64,000 nucleotides of DNA from Sycobia sp. Sy_11 (GCA_018907035.1 JACCIC010000027.1:1225501-1289500); one strand, 5' to 3'; numbered from the stretch's first letter, positions 1-11,668 are shown. Notes: a model not told the origin generated them from the letters alone. Program-made: numbers and translations.

Positions 1-265
1 TGGCATGAGCCAACTTATACTCTAATATCTTCCAGACACTTCTCTGAACGTTTTTATCTGTTGTTGATATGCTAGTATGTACAGGGCGAGATTCGTTTCC
101 AACATCCTGTAGGCCTTCTTGGAACAGCTTATACCACTTATACACATTCTTTTTACTTAAAGTGAAGTCATTATATGCAACTGTCAACATTTCAAGAATT
201 TTAGAACTGAATTCCATTTTTGACGCAAATGCAAACTCTTTGCTCAATTTATTTAGTAAATGAAA
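1..265 (-). pseudogene. Mariner transposase, N-terminal fragment
   Basis: Read on the minus strand, this stretch encodes the helix-turn-helix DNA-binding end of a Tc1/mariner transposase. Visible landmarks are TLSKKNVYKWYKLFQEG, the second recognition helix, followed by STTDKNVQ, the linker that in this family precedes the next DNA-binding helix. The protein runs off the left edge of the window, so the catalytic DDD domain cannot be seen. The opening part reads LLNKLSKEFAFASKMEFSSK, and no clean start is obvious upstream. It is unlike the intact mariner at 28.7 kb and so belongs to another lineage. Family assignment is fairly safe; whether it is intact outside the window is unknown. Confidence 0.7.
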
Positions 266-1263
266 ATCGCCAAGTACACGAAACACTCGTAATATTGTAT
301 GCCTATTACAAACAAGCAACCATAAAGCTAAAGCCGTGAATATATGCCCGGTACATATGTACCAATACATATCAAAAATTAATAATCGAACGGCCCTCGA
401 TATTTGCAAAGTCACTTTATTATTTGAACACTTTTATTAGTACCGAATGTCCGAGCTTTAATTTTGTAAATATATAATTCGATGAAATGGTAACAAATTC
501 ATAAAGTTTCTTAGAAAATTCTATAATTTTCGAAGTTATTCACAAAACAAAATACACTTTGAATATCAATGTCTGAAGCATTATCAAATAATAAATTCAG
601 GGAAAAAATCTATACCTATTTTTGCTGTTGTTGAGGGTGCTTTTAAGTAGTTATGATTAAAATTATTTTTAAATAATTGATACTTTGAGTTATAGTACTA
701 ACACATTGTTAGCGTTCCAAGAGTGTACCTCGGGCGATCAGCAATATTAAGCATCATGCGCCACGGCCATCGCATGAAAGGGTGACTGAGCAGACGCTGA
801 TACTTTGTTTATTATTTTATAACATAGTTCAAACTTTATCACTTTTCAATGCATTAACCACTCCGAAGCGGATTTTCCTAATCGTTATTTATCCCATTTG
901 GTTTGTTTATAGGTTTTTCCTATTTCATAAGTAGAACCCTGGGCAAATGTAGAATGACTTAGATTTTATAGGTCTTAGAGTTAAGTTAATTAGTAAAACG
1001 GGAAAGAGGCGTAGGAAAAATGCAAGGGCGACATATATGTAAAATCAGTTATATAATATATAAATGGAATTAAATTACTGTTGACCAATATAAAGTAATA
1101 AGAAATATATTTTAAAACACATTTTACACACAAAAATACATTTTCAAAACGATTTTTCATTTTTTAAACATATTTTTAGATGCCCAAAAACTGAGAAATA
1201 TAATAGATGATATCGATATTCCAATATTCAATTATCTTGTTTGTCCGAGTCTAACATTAGTTT
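266..1263. other. Non-coding AT-rich stretch
   Basis: No open frame with protein-like composition and no RNA gene could be recognised here. The left end probably still holds the 5' untranslated part and terminal repeat of the mariner fragment at 1-265, but the repeat cannot be delimited without its partner. Confidence 0.5.
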
Positions 1264-1590
1264 TTAAGCAACATGATGAGCAAAGACCAGTTCGTTTTTT
1301 TTAACCACCGCTAAGTCATGTGCTGTTGTTTCCGTAGTATTAACAGAATCTGTATTATTGAATAAAAGACAGGCAAAAACAGATGAGAGTTCTATTGAAT
1401 CAATATGCGAAAATTGAGCTCGACGTATTTCTGGTAAAAACACAGCGCCGTAAGCAAACGAGCGAAAAATGCTAGCTACAGGACTTGGATGTCTAAAATG
1501 CAAATCAGCAAACTGTAACCAATGGATGTGATCCCAATGCCCGGAAACGATTCGGTCTTTTGACAGAAAATTGAAAATACGCGTCACCAC
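1264..1590 (-). pseudogene. BEL/Pao retrotransposon protease fragment (DUF1758-like)
   Basis: A 108-codon minus-strand frame carries the pattern W-x-H-I-x-W-L-Q-F-A-D-L-x-F-x-x-P-S-P-V, followed by FLPEIRRAQ and, near the end, an SSVFACLL segment. In BEL/Pao polyproteins the retropepsin-like DUF1758 domain has the same order: W..I.GLQ.ADP.F..P.PVD, then a G-x-D-x-Y segment, L...RRG and a T.FGW.LSG block. Here the GADxY and FGW blocks are degraded (ASIFRSFAYG and SVFACLL), and no reverse transcriptase or integrase follows. This is an isolated relic of pol. The assignment rests on motif order only, without an alignment, so another retroelement class remains possible. Confidence 0.5.
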
Positions 1591-3539
1591 TAAAACTGTA
1601 AAATCAAGAGAAAATTCTGGATTTATTAAAGATTTTAAAGTAAGTTATACTTCAGCACTAGCAATAGCATTACTCGTTAGTCATTCTGTTCACAACAGGT
1701 ATAGCCATAGTCACTGGTTTATATTTTAAAGTCAATATCTTATCAGAATTTTAAATTATGAATGATCTTTCTGCGCATAAATTTACTAAGTCTCGAGTAC
1801 TAGTAATTACACTTCCTGAGATTTCAAAGATTATTGCTGCATTACTTAACAGCTGCTGAGAAATTTTTTTTTCTGCAGCTATAAAATGAGTAGAAGTCGT
1901 GTTGTGTAAGCTCGGATACAAAACGAGACTGTTTTAAAAGTTAATTTTCTCAATACTTTTATAATATTTATTCGATTATAATTACAATTAATATGGATCG
2001 AAGATTTACAATGATGTGCATCAAAAAACGATAAATGTAGAAAAAAACAAGTGTGAGATTCTAATTTATAGGAGTTCGCGGTGAAAGAATCTTTCGTCCA
2101 TGTGTTGAAGCTGAGAATGCTCCTCGAATGTTATTTTTCTGCGAGAATAATTCATAATGGTACATGTAACTAGCTCTTATATAAACACTCGTACCAATAA
2201 GATTTACTAGCTACGTGATTTGTCCGCAAACCTAATTACGAGATAGCCCCGGACCCAAGAGGACTCATTTATACATTTTATTCATTCATACATTTTAACC
2301 GTCATTAGGTGATGCAAGTTTGAACTTGCTTATTATCTTATATATACAATTATAAGAAACATTCTATGTATATAATAAAATAAGAGCAGCTTGAACAAGT
2401 CGAAGAATCAGCTGATGTTCCTCCTTGACTGATAGTTATGGTAATGCTTTGTAAGAAGGAAACTTCGTAGAGTGTCTACCACCACAAACTTAGCAGTGAA
2501 ACATTTAATGTACAAATTTCAATTCTATGATTAGATCTCAAACAATTAAAATACATCTTAGATTGCGTTGCATATTCATTCCTCTTGAATGGCACCAGTG
2601 TTATGAACGTTTTAGAAAACTTCACAAAATTCGTACACATTGATAAAAGAAACAAAAATCAATAAATCTTTTTCTATAATTTAATATAATTACGTGTGCT
2701 ATAATATTTTTATTAAATAAACTAGATTTTTTATCAGCCCTTGTACTGTGTTTAAAACAAATTTTTTCACTGCAACTTTTCTAATATGGGATAAAAATCA
2801 AATCTTTTAGAATACCTCTAAAATTTTTAATGCCTAGAAAATTTGGGAATTCATTTTTACAGTCTCTTTTGAACAACGTTGTTTAGGCTCAGCGTGTAGC
2901 AGACTTAATTCCATTGTCAGTTTAGAAGAAGTGAACACATATTTACCCTTGAAATTAATATGTAGAAGTTTGCTTAAATACTCGTCAATTTCCTTTATAG
3001 ATAGAGGAAGCTGCACAAGTATATTAAAGTGAATAGAAAATATTATTAGAGAATTATCATAGCAATTACATAATGACTCCCAAGCCGCAAGAAATTTCTT
3101 ATCCAGCGAGTCAAAACTCTTCCAGTTGGAAATGTTTCGCCTTCTAATGCATTCATTCCTACATTACGATATTATAGAATCAGTATCTTTTCATAGCGTA
3201 CAGTCATCACGTGTTCGCTTGTTCTGTATTTAACTTTTTCGAGTCTCAGTCTATCCATTGTATTCCCGTAGTATTAATTAATATTTAGTCATAAACATAA
3301 TTTTCCAGATTTAGAAACCCCCCCCCCAATCACGGTCGAGATGTTGTTAAGGCATAAGCTAAAGTTGAGAGGAGAAATCTCGAATTAAGAAGAAGGTACA
3401 TGTGAGGATCTTGAACTGATCGAGCAGGGGCCACTCAATAATGATGTGTGGAAGACGCAGCAGAAGCAACATATACTATCCTTTTTTCGCCAACTGTTTA
3501 GCGTTTTATAAAAACGCACAAGTAATGCATGTCACGAAA
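1591..3539. other. Non-coding AT-rich stretch
   Basis: No gene was recognised. A run of ten C residues at 3318-3327 is the only striking local feature. A 60-codon minus-strand frame at 2834-3016 has no recognisable motif and is short enough to be chance in this AT-rich sequence. Confidence 0.5.
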
Positions 3540-4215
3540 ATGGAACAGAGAAATTTAGAGCAACAGTGCGCGATGACATTTTGTATGGAACTCGGTGAAT
3601 CCGCGACAGAAACATGAAAAAGTGCTCAAAGTGTATGGTAGTGATGCACTGAGTCATAGTCAGGTGCTTCGTCAGCATGCCGATTTCAAAAAAGGCCGTG
3701 AAAGCATCAAAGACGAGGCGCGGAGCAGAAGGCCAGTTCAAGTGCGAACCGATGCGAATGCGCGGTGCGTCTGCGCCCTTGTTCATTCAGACCGCCGATT
3801 AACCATTCAAATGTTCGCTAACGAGTTGAATATTAACCGGGAAACAGTTAGAAAGATTTTAACCGAAGATTTCGCTATGAAAAAGCTGTGTGGGAAGGTG
3901 GTACCGATGAACCTTTCAGATGAGCAAAAAGCCCACAGAATGAACATCGCTCAAGATTGTCTCGAGCAGGTTGAATGTGATCCTACTCTTCTCGATCGAG
4001 TTATTACTGGTGATGATAGTTAGTTCCTTGAATATGACCCCGAAACTAAACGACAAGCAAACGGTGGCTGTCCTCTGGAGCGGCAAGACCAAACAAGGAT
4101 AGAATAAGCAAGTCCAAAGTGAAAACCATGTTCATATGCTTCTGCGACAGCGAAGGGGCGATTCGTTTGTACGACCTGGACAAACCATAAATAAAGTATT
4201 CTACCGCAATGTGCT
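3540..4215 (+). pseudogene. Mariner transposase, broken N-terminal two thirds
   Basis: The start codon at 3540 opens MEQRNLEQQCAMTFCMELGE, typical of mariner N-termini, but the frame stops after 25 codons. The homologous reading continues in another frame from about 3618 with VLKVYGSDALSHSQVLRQHADFKKGRES, the helix-turn-helix. It runs on through the second DNA-binding helix (INRETVRKIL), the linker region (MKKLCGKVVPMNLSDEQK) and the first catalytic aspartate in VITGDDS. A TAG at 4021 replaces the tryptophan codon that normally follows this motif. Beyond it, LEYDPETKRQ and later in-frame scraps are visible to about 4.2 kb; the second and third catalytic aspartates are gone. The element is dead by frameshift, stop and truncation. 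Confidence 0.8.
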
Positions 4216-4608
4216 CCGATGGCAAGTATAGGTACTATACCCTTCGGACGACCGTGCTATCTGTACATAGACATTGGGGTTCGCAATTTTCAAATAATTA
4301 TTACGTCAATATTAAACCATTATAATACTTACAATTATGTTTAAAAGAAAGCTACTCCATTATACTTCAAATAAAAAAGTTTTTTGTAAAAAACTTTTAT
4401 TATATTATTTTATTCTATTATACTATTATATATTATAAGTTATTAAGCAGTGAATTTTTTACCTTCGTTTTTATTATCTTTCTAGTTATTTAATTTTGTC
4501 CATACGGCAAATGCTCACTAAGCTTTGCGTAATTCGCGGCAGTAGATAACTAAATCACCGATAGCGCATCGAAGGCGAGTTTGATTTACATATATATATA
4601 AATTATAC
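4216..4608. other. Non-coding AT-rich stretch
   Basis: Nothing coding is visible between the mariner relic and the CCATA microsatellite. Confidence 0.5.
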
Positions 4609-4709
4609 ATACCATACCATACACCATAACATACCATACACCATACCATACCATACACGATACCATACCATACCATACACCATACCATACCATACCATAC
4701 ACCATACCA
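4609..4709. repeat. CCATA-type pentanucleotide microsatellite
   Basis: About 100 bases are built from CCATA and CCATACA units. The array directly abuts the truncated Helitron copy that begins near 4710 and therefore marks its left breakpoint. Confidence 0.9.
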
Positions 4710-4921
4710 ACTACTCAAAGTAGTCCGCATAAAGTATTAATACCATGCCAGCTTAAACGAATGTTCAAATCCAACTTTGGGATTCGTATTCTAAAGAAGG
4801 TGTGACGTTAGTCGGTATTACCCTTTTTGTTCATCAGTTTAATCTGACATTACTCTTACACCTTAAGGATATCTTATTTTTGTAAATTTTATTTTCTGTT
4901 ACGTGGGGAAATCTGTCTGTT

Positions 4922-4931
<10 letters not shown>

Positions 4932-4976
<45 letters not shown>
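4932..4976. repeat. (CT)n microsatellite
   Basis: An uninterrupted CT dinucleotide run. Its counterpart in the other Helitron copy is the GA run at 40283-40325. Confidence 0.95.
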
Positions 4977-4980
<4 letters not shown>

Positions 4981-5136
4981 GTCTGTCTGTCTCTGTCTTT
5001 CTTTCCCCTGTTCATCCCCTTTCTCTCTGTCTTTCTTAAAAAAATATGCTATTCGCATGCCAACATTGTGATCGAATTTAGTTCGCACCACTACTAAAAT
5101 ATTCACGGTATTTAATTGAAAAAACGGGTATATACG

Positions 5137-5139
<3 letters not shown>

Positions 5140-5183
<44 letters not shown>
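5140..5183. repeat. (TA)n microsatellite
   Basis: An uninterrupted TA run inside the truncated Helitron, matching the TA run at 39848-39892 in the other copy. Confidence 0.95.
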
Positions 5184-5189
<6 letters not shown>

Positions 5190-5239
5190 TGTATGTATAT
5201 TATATTGTACATATTATATATACACATTTTAAATACAAT

Positions 5240-5885
5240 TTCTACTGAGAAATATTGTATTGGCGTGTACGAGTGGTTGCTTACGATAGCCCGTTGCCTC
5301 AAGACGATTTCTATAGACAGTTGTGTGTTCGGATGCTAGAATACGATGTCCAGGTGTTTCTGGACGATTTCTACGGGGAATATTGTATTTAGTTGATAGA
5401 AAACAATGTCCAGGTATGAGACAATCAACTTCTATGAGAAAATTCGTGTTGGGCGGTAAAATACAATATCTAGGTCTTTCCAATCGACTTCCACGGGGAG
5501 TATTATGTTTAGTCATTAGGAAGCGATGTCTAACTTTCTCGGGTCGACTTCTACTGCGACTATCGTGTTTAGTTGGTAGAAAACGATTTTTAGGTATGTT
5601 GGGACAATTTTTACAGGGAGTTTCGTGTTCGGATGATAGAATGCGATTTCAAGATGATTTGGAACGACTTCCGCAGGGAACGTCGTATATACTTGGTGAG
5701 CAACAATGTCCATATATGTCAGTACGACTCCTATAAAGAGATTCATATTCTATAATTCGAACACGCACACTCTCAATTAGAGACGTCCCGAGACATATTC
5801 TATCGCACGCAGATGATATTCTCCGTACTCTCGAGACACTTGGACATCTTCTTCTACCGCTCGAACTCGAAAGTACATATATAAG
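5240..5885 (+). repeat. 60-bp minisatellite array, copy 1
   Basis: About ten or eleven diverged units with a 60-base period are visible, each carrying variants of a CGACTTCTAC...GGGAATATTGTATTTAG pattern. The units are the reverse complement of the array at 38.8-39.8 kb. Because 60 is a multiple of three and units seldom contain stops, long frames appear on both strands (5229-5516 minus, 5323-5736 plus). They are treated as by-products of the repeat rather than genes. Confidence 0.85.
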
Positions 5886-6680
5886 GTTATCAAATATCTC
5901 CGTTCAAATTTTTTACTCTTAATTCAATGCTTTATAAAAAGTATTATAGTGGTCGAATTTACTTCATATGCACCGTTTTGTTCGATAATCTGTTTCCATC
6001 TAGACGGCAACTTCATAATACCCCTCTCGTAGAAACCCCTTTCCATATTTGCGAAGAACTCGGACAGCCACTTTTCACAAGCCTCCTTTGAGTCCAACTT
6101 TACACCACCAAGGGCGTTCAATATGGCCATGAACAGGTGGTAATCACTTGGCGCTATGTCCGGGCTATATGGTGGATGCGATAAAACCTCCCATACGAAC
6201 TCCCATAGCTTCTGACGAGTCATCAACGAAGTGTGTGGTCTGATGTTGTCATGGTGGAACACTACACCCTTCCTGTTGGACAATTGTGTACACTTCTGGT
6301 CGACAGCCTGCTTCAAGCAGTTCAGTTGTTCACAGTAGATGGTAGAATTAAGCGTCTGGCCGTATGGGAGCTGCTCAAAATGGATGATTCCCTTCCAATC
6401 CCACCAAACGCACAGCAAAACCTTCCTGGCCGTCAATCCGGGCTTGGCCACTATTTGAACGGTCCACCGGCTTTGGACCACGACCGTTTTCACTTGTTAT
6501 TGCCGTATGTAATCCATTTTTCGTCGCCAGTCACCATCCGCTTCAAAAATGGGTCCAGTTCGTTCCGTTTCAACAGCACATCGCAGGCGTTGATTCGGTC
6601 CAGAAGGTTTTTTTGCGTCAAATCTTGCAGCACCCAAACATCAAGCTTTTTTGTATGCAACCATTTACAGATGATTTAAA
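5886..6680 (-). pseudogene. Mariner transposase, broken C-terminal two thirds
   Basis: Minus-strand reading gives KLDVWVLQDLTQKNLLDRI and the first catalytic aspartate in MVTGDEKWITYGNN, then an in-frame TGA near 6496. After a frame change it continues with GLTARKVLLCVWWDWKGI, the second aspartate in VVFHHDNIRPHTSL and the third in SPDIAPSDYHLF. It ends in YERGIMKLPSRWKQIIEQ, the usual mariner C-terminus. The DNA-binding N-terminus is missing. The stop and the frameshift make it dead. The element lies at the right breakpoint of the truncated Helitron, so it may have caused that truncation. Its sequence is clearly different from the 28.7 kb mariner. Confidence 0.85.
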
Positions 6681-6699
6681 ATGGTTTACCCGCACATTT

Positions 6700-7570
6700 A
6701 CCGACATGCTGGGACAGCGGAGTTCAGTAGCGGGGATTTGGAAAGGAGGCGCGAGTAAAGGCGAGTAAATGAACACGCGGTACGATGAAATTTACCAACT
6801 AGGTTTAATGATAATATAATAAGACACTAATAGAAGCTCGCGTAAGCAGTTGCGAAGTCCGAGAGAGGTGCAAAGCGACGGGAGATAATTTCCCGACGCA
6901 CACATACACACACTCTCTCTCTTTTTCTCTCTCTCGCTCACGCACACTCGAGGTGCGAGCAGGCTCTTCGTCCGCCGACGGCGAGCCTGTCCGCTTCGCA
7001 TGCAAGACAATTATTGCCGCTCGCTGGGACTTACCGTCGGCTGACCGGAAGGCATCCCTTCTCGATGATAGGTCGATGGGCGATCGGGGCTGCCGGGACG
7101 GGGCACATGCACACACACGCGTACGAGGAACCAGCGCACGGCGTGCACTTCCTCGATTCTATCAGATCTCACGCGCGTCACTCGCGGCGCGACAAAGATG
7201 GAGCCTCTTGCTCGATGATGGAAGCTGCTGTCGGTGCGCGAGCGGCACCGCTCGCTCCTCGTCCCGAGCGGCTGTCCAACCCTCGCTTGCCCTGGAGCTG
7301 TATTCGGCCTCAACGAAGTCGTCCGGAAAGCGGCTAGATGAGCCGAATGGCACGAATACCTCAGGTTCCACGCGAATTCTCTGACGGTTGTCAAGCGCGA
7401 TTACAAGCGTACCGGCACGTCATCTTTTTTCCGGCTCGAGACAAACCCGACTGCCTTTTAGAAAAACTTCTTTTTTTACGTCCGCACGCAGCGGCCAATG
7501 CGTGCCCCCGAATTCGGAGAAACAAACTCGAGCTCGGCTCGGGTGCAGCGCGCCGACTTTCGCAATGAAA
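6700..7570. other. CpG-rich island, possible unannotated first exon or promoter
   Basis: About 870 bases are markedly GC- and CpG-rich against an AT-rich background, and long frames occur in nearly every phase because stops are rare in such composition. None of the translated frames resembles a known domain. On the minus strand GACG followed by GTAAGT, with the intron side starting at 7034, is a very good 5' splice-site match. This would fit a non-coding first exon of a minus-strand host gene whose promoter lies at 7.1-7.6 kb. A retrotransposon leader, such as the GC-rich leader at 61 kb, is the alternative. No partner exon was identified. Confidence 0.35.
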
Positions 7571-7757
7571 CTTCTCAGTCAATTACACATAAACGTTCAA
7601 TGCTTAAAAAATAACTTAGTTTTATTATTTGTAAATATTTTGTAATTTGAACAAAAGAAAGTATTGAAATCAATTTTTACATAGTCAAGTATATGTATGA
7701 GTTCCAATTCATGTAAGTTTGGAAGTGACTACTTATTGTTCGGGATAACAGGAATTA

Positions 7758-7784
7758 CGTATGTATATGTACGCGCGTATATGG

Positions 7785-7824
<40 letters not shown>

Positions 7825-7945
7825 ATGTGTACGTCTGTATTGTATATGTTTGTGTATGTGTGTATGTGTAGTATATGTGTATGTATGTGTATATGCGTGC
7901 GTATGTAGGTATGTATGTATATATCAATGTATATATGTAGACATT
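7758..7945. repeat. Compound TATG/TA/TGTA microsatellite
   Basis: Alternating purine-pyrimidine repeats of TATG, TA and TGTG types run for about 190 bases. The frames through them are low-complexity artefacts. Confidence 0.9.
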
Positions 7946-9684
7946 TATGGCCTTTCTGTCTTAAGCAAGGCAGCTTGTAGAAGAAAAGAGGAGATGAAGC
8001 TTTAAATTGCTTTATTGAGGCAATTGTAGAAAGCGGGATGCGATGGCCTTTTAACCGAAGGATGGTTGGTATGAACAAGGACCATGGGCGATCGAAAGGT
8101 GTGCGTATGGCGGCCACTTGCGCGTTCTGTGCGTTTTCTGTTTAGAAGGCGCAAATTTATTGTTTCTGCGTCAAGAACGATCGCATCTGGGACCCAAATG
8201 TCCGTCTCGGATTGAGACGTAGTGCTGATTTTCCTTTTCCCTTTACAATTGCCATCAGGATATTTTGAGTGATGATCAATTCAAATTTAGTCGTCGAGCA
8301 GAGCACTCCGCTTTCTTCTCTACTCTCAACTTCTTGAAGATCTTAATCTTGCTGTTAATAATCTATTTATAAGTCATTAATATAAATATTGCATATGTAT
8401 TTATGTAAATTGCGTATATATCTAAATATTTAAGTGTGCGCGCGTAACAGTGTAAAGTCGTGTGAAGTCGTGCATCAGCGGGACAGGGCATTTGTCGGCC
8501 TTGTGGAGATTTGCCCTTTCTGATCTCCGAGGAGCTTCCCTGCAGCATTTGTGCCTAGTGGCTGCCGTTGCGGTAAAGTTTGTACCCGTCCCCGAGGAGT
8601 GGGGCCGCAACGCAGAACAGGAGGCATTTGCGGAACGCTCCTTCCCCACCCAGCCTCACCTGCCGTAATAGAGCGAGTTACGGCAGCCTTACTTGCGCAA
8701 AGGGTGCTTGAGTACCTAAAATATAGTGTGAGTAACATATGTGTGTAAATGTATAGAGTATTATGTAGAGTTTATTTGTAGCGGCCGTTATAGCATTATC
8801 CATATAGAAACGTAATTATTTTACCTTTACATACTGACACATTTAATCGTATGATTATTGATATTTAACGGCTTTTTCCTCCACTGATTGAGTGGATGTT
8901 TTTTATGCCTCTAGGAACATTTTAATAAACAATAAATAATAATAGTAGCTAATAATAATAATAGTAACTAATTTCTATAGTGTGAGTTTCTTTATTGCAC
9001 CCGAACGTACATTTCCTAAGCTAATTTTAAATATCTAACTTCTTTTGCTTATTAAAGTGTGCCCATGCACTCACTTATTTATAACGAGGGAATACCGTAC
9101 TATGAAAATATAATTTAAAAATTATTTTGACATATACTTGCGGGCCCGTCTTTGAAAAGTTTTTTGTTAAACAAGGGAATTATATATATTAAATTAATTA
9201 TTAAATCTACTACAATACCATCATTATGTATTTGGAGTTAATAAATAGTAAATGAATAGCTCAAAATTCAGTAACATAAAATTATTACATTTACATACGG
9301 TCCAGATTATATAACATCGATGTCTTTAAAATTTCTACCTATCAATGCATAATTGTTTAAATATTATAAACTTTTATATGTCCAGTTAAATTATGAAACA
9401 AAGAAGATCACTTTAATAATGTTTGTTGTTATCATGATTTTTAAATATACATCAATTTTTAACGTATATTTCGTTATATATTTTTAATAAATTAATTTAT
9501 TGCAAGGAAATAAATTTACATTATTTTTCTTAAATTTTTGTTTTTCAGTATCTTGTACTTAATGTAAACTATTACTTCTAAGATCACTACGGTTCGTAAT
9601 TAAAAGCAAAAACATATTTGATTTTTTTATTAATATTTAAATTTTTTTATTAGATTTAAATTTATTATTTGGTCATTAAATGTG
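7946..9684. other. No recognised gene; GC-richer patch at 8.44-8.70 kb
   Basis: The stretch contains a moderately GC-rich patch (8440-8700) with frames of 60-90 codons on both strands, none with recognisable motifs. From about 8.8 to 9.7 kb it is plain AT-rich sequence. A non-coding transcript or an old transposon cannot be excluded. Confidence 0.4.
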
Positions 9685-10383
9685 TATTAATGACGAGGCG
9701 CTCCTTGAATTAATACACACCGACCGCCTAGAAATTGTAAAATTCGTCAAAAAGTTAAAAAGTTACAAGTCAGATTTATCTCTGAGAAAAGGTGCTCCTT
9801 TGTCAGAGATAAAATTAACGAGGTATTAATGACGAAGCGCTACTGGAATTAATACATCTAGACTAACGCAGAATAATAGTAAAGAGTCGATAAATCGTGA
9901 AGATAGAGAAATCCATATAATTAAAGTGTCATAGGAAAAGGCGCCACGTTTCTCCGAATCTAAATTGTAGCGAGACATCGAAGGAAAATAATATATACCA
10001 GAAAAGTAAATAAGAAATTAAAATTAATAAAATTACGTATAATTATAAATATTTACTTAATATTGTAACAAATTTATAATTAATTAATAAAAGCGTATAA
10101 TAATTTTTAATTAAGATCAGGCACTCCTGAATAACTTAAAAATTAATAATTTTATATTATTGACGAGAATCCCCTGAGAATGATATAAAATTAAATACGA
10201 TAAATTACGAGAAAGCGAAAACTCAGGCCGTGGAAATAAACTACCAAAGTAAATAAAGAGAGAGAGCGAAAATCGGTCAAGGCTGAATAGCTGATAATAG
10301 GAATAGGAATTTAAATCGCGACACAATACGCGGAAATATAAAGTTATAATATGAAAGAAATTATTAAATAGTAAAATATTATA

Positions 10384-11668
10384 TTAGGAGTGTGAATAAG
10401 TCTTTCCCGTTTTTTGTAAGAGATGGCGCCACCAATACTGTGCGAGTATTCAATGGTTACATATGTCATAATCAAAGCTTATTCATATGTCAACAATTCC
10501 ATACTAACACATTAGTTAAAATTTTTTCGCATCATAAATTTTTGATATCGTGAAAATGTCGAAATATGAGCCGAGTCGACGTCATTTGCGGGAAGTTTCA
10601 CTTTATTGGTTCAATTTGAAGAAATCTGCTGCCGAGACGCATCGATTGCTTCAGGAGGCTTATGGAGAAGGTTGTGTCGATGATTCAAGTGTTCGCGGAT
10701 GGTTTCGACGCTTCAAAAGCGGTGATTTCGACGTGGAAGACAAGGAGCGTTCCAGGCGGCCGCAAATCTTTGAAGATCGAGAATTGGCGACTTTGCTTGA
10801 TGAAGATTCTTGTCAAACGCAGGAAGAACTTGCTGAAGCATTGGGAGTTGACCGAACAACCATTTCCAAGCGTTTGAAAGCCATGGGAATGATCCAAAAG
10901 CAAGGAAATTGGGTGCCGTACGAACTGAAGCTGAGAGACGTCGAACGGCGTTTTTTCACTTGCGAACAGCTGCTTCAGCGACATAAAAGAAAGGGTTTTC
11001 TGCATCGTATCGTGACTGGCGATGAAAAGTGGATACGTTACGATAACCGAAGCGCAGAAAATCATGGGGACTACCCGGCCATGCATCATCATCGACGGCC
11101 AAGCCAAATATTCATGGCGCCAAGCTCATGCTCTGTATATGGTGGGACCAGCTAGGTGTGGTTTACTATGAGCTTCTGAAACCGAATGAAAGGATCACAG
11201 GCGAGGTCTATCGACGACAATTGATGCGTTTGAGCCGCGCACTGCGAGAAAAACGGCCACAATACTCCGACAGGCACGACAAAGTTATTTTGCAACATGA
11301 CAATGCTCGCCCACATGTTGCACCGCCGGTGAAAACATACTTAGAAACGCTCAAATGGGAAGTCCTACCCCACCCGCCGTATAGTCCAGACGTTGCTCCG
11401 TCTGATTACCATCTTTTCAGATCGATGACGCATGGCCTGGCTGACCAGCACTTCCATTCCTACGAGGAAGCCAAAAAATGGGTGGATGACTGGATAGAGG
11501 CCAAACCGGTCGAATTTTTTCGCAACGGGATTCGTATGTTGCCAGAAAGATGGGAAAAAGTTGTAGCTAGCGATGGCCAATACTTTCAATAATTCATTTG
11601 TAACCATTTTTTCACAATAAAGGCTCAAAATTTGAAAAAAAACGGGAAAGACTTATTCACATACCTGA
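10384..11668 (+). mobile_element. Mariner element, full length, transposase frameshifted
   Basis: The terminal inverted repeats share GTGAATAAGTCTTTCCCGTT and lie inside a TA duplication (10382-10383 and 11669-11670). The 3' LTR of the host retrotransposon shows the unoccupied site, with a single TA in AAATATTATAATATTT, which fixes both ends exactly. Length is 1285 bases, normal for mariner. It is nearly identical to the intact copy at 28720-29979, which lacks about 25 bases of this copy's 5' untranslated region. Confidence 0.95.
10556..11592 (+). pseudogene. Mariner transposase (D34D) with one frameshift
   Basis: The frame starts MSKYEPSRRHLREVSLYWFN and runs through the paired helix-turn-helix region and the first catalytic motif GDEKWIRYDN. 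A one-base deletion near 11043, compared with the intact copy, then shifts the frame. The original phase resumes downstream with LCIWWDQLG, HDNARPH (second aspartate) and PSDYHLF (third aspartate). Apart from this lesion and a few substitutions it matches the intact transposase at 28865-29902. The upstream GTG start that extends the frame by two codons is not used in this family. A recent loss of function is the simplest reading. Confidence 0.93.

Larger units (their letters stand above)
4710..5885 (+). mobile_element. Truncated Helitron copy carrying a 60-bp minisatellite
   Basis: This segment is the reverse complement, piece by piece, of 38.6-40.5 kb. The shared order is: a block around AAAGTAGTCCGC; a block around TTTGGGATTCGTATTCT; a CT run (4932-4976); a block with TTCACGGTATTTAATTGAA; a TA run (5140-5183); and then a 60-bp tandem array. 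The copy at 38.4-41.3 kb has recognisable Helitron ends, so this one is read as the same family in the opposite orientation. It lacks both termini: the left end stops at a pentanucleotide array and the right end stops where a mariner relic begins near 5886. No replication initiator or helicase frame is present, so it is non-autonomous. Confidence 0.7.

Noticed and set aside
6953..7582. Several overlapping frames of 60-143 codons on both strands
   Set aside because: They result from GC-rich composition with few stops. None has a recognisable domain, and they overlap in up to five phases.
10550..10555. GTG start two codons upstream of the mariner ATG
   Set aside because: Mariner transposases start at the MSKxEPS-type ATG; the GTG only extends the open frame.
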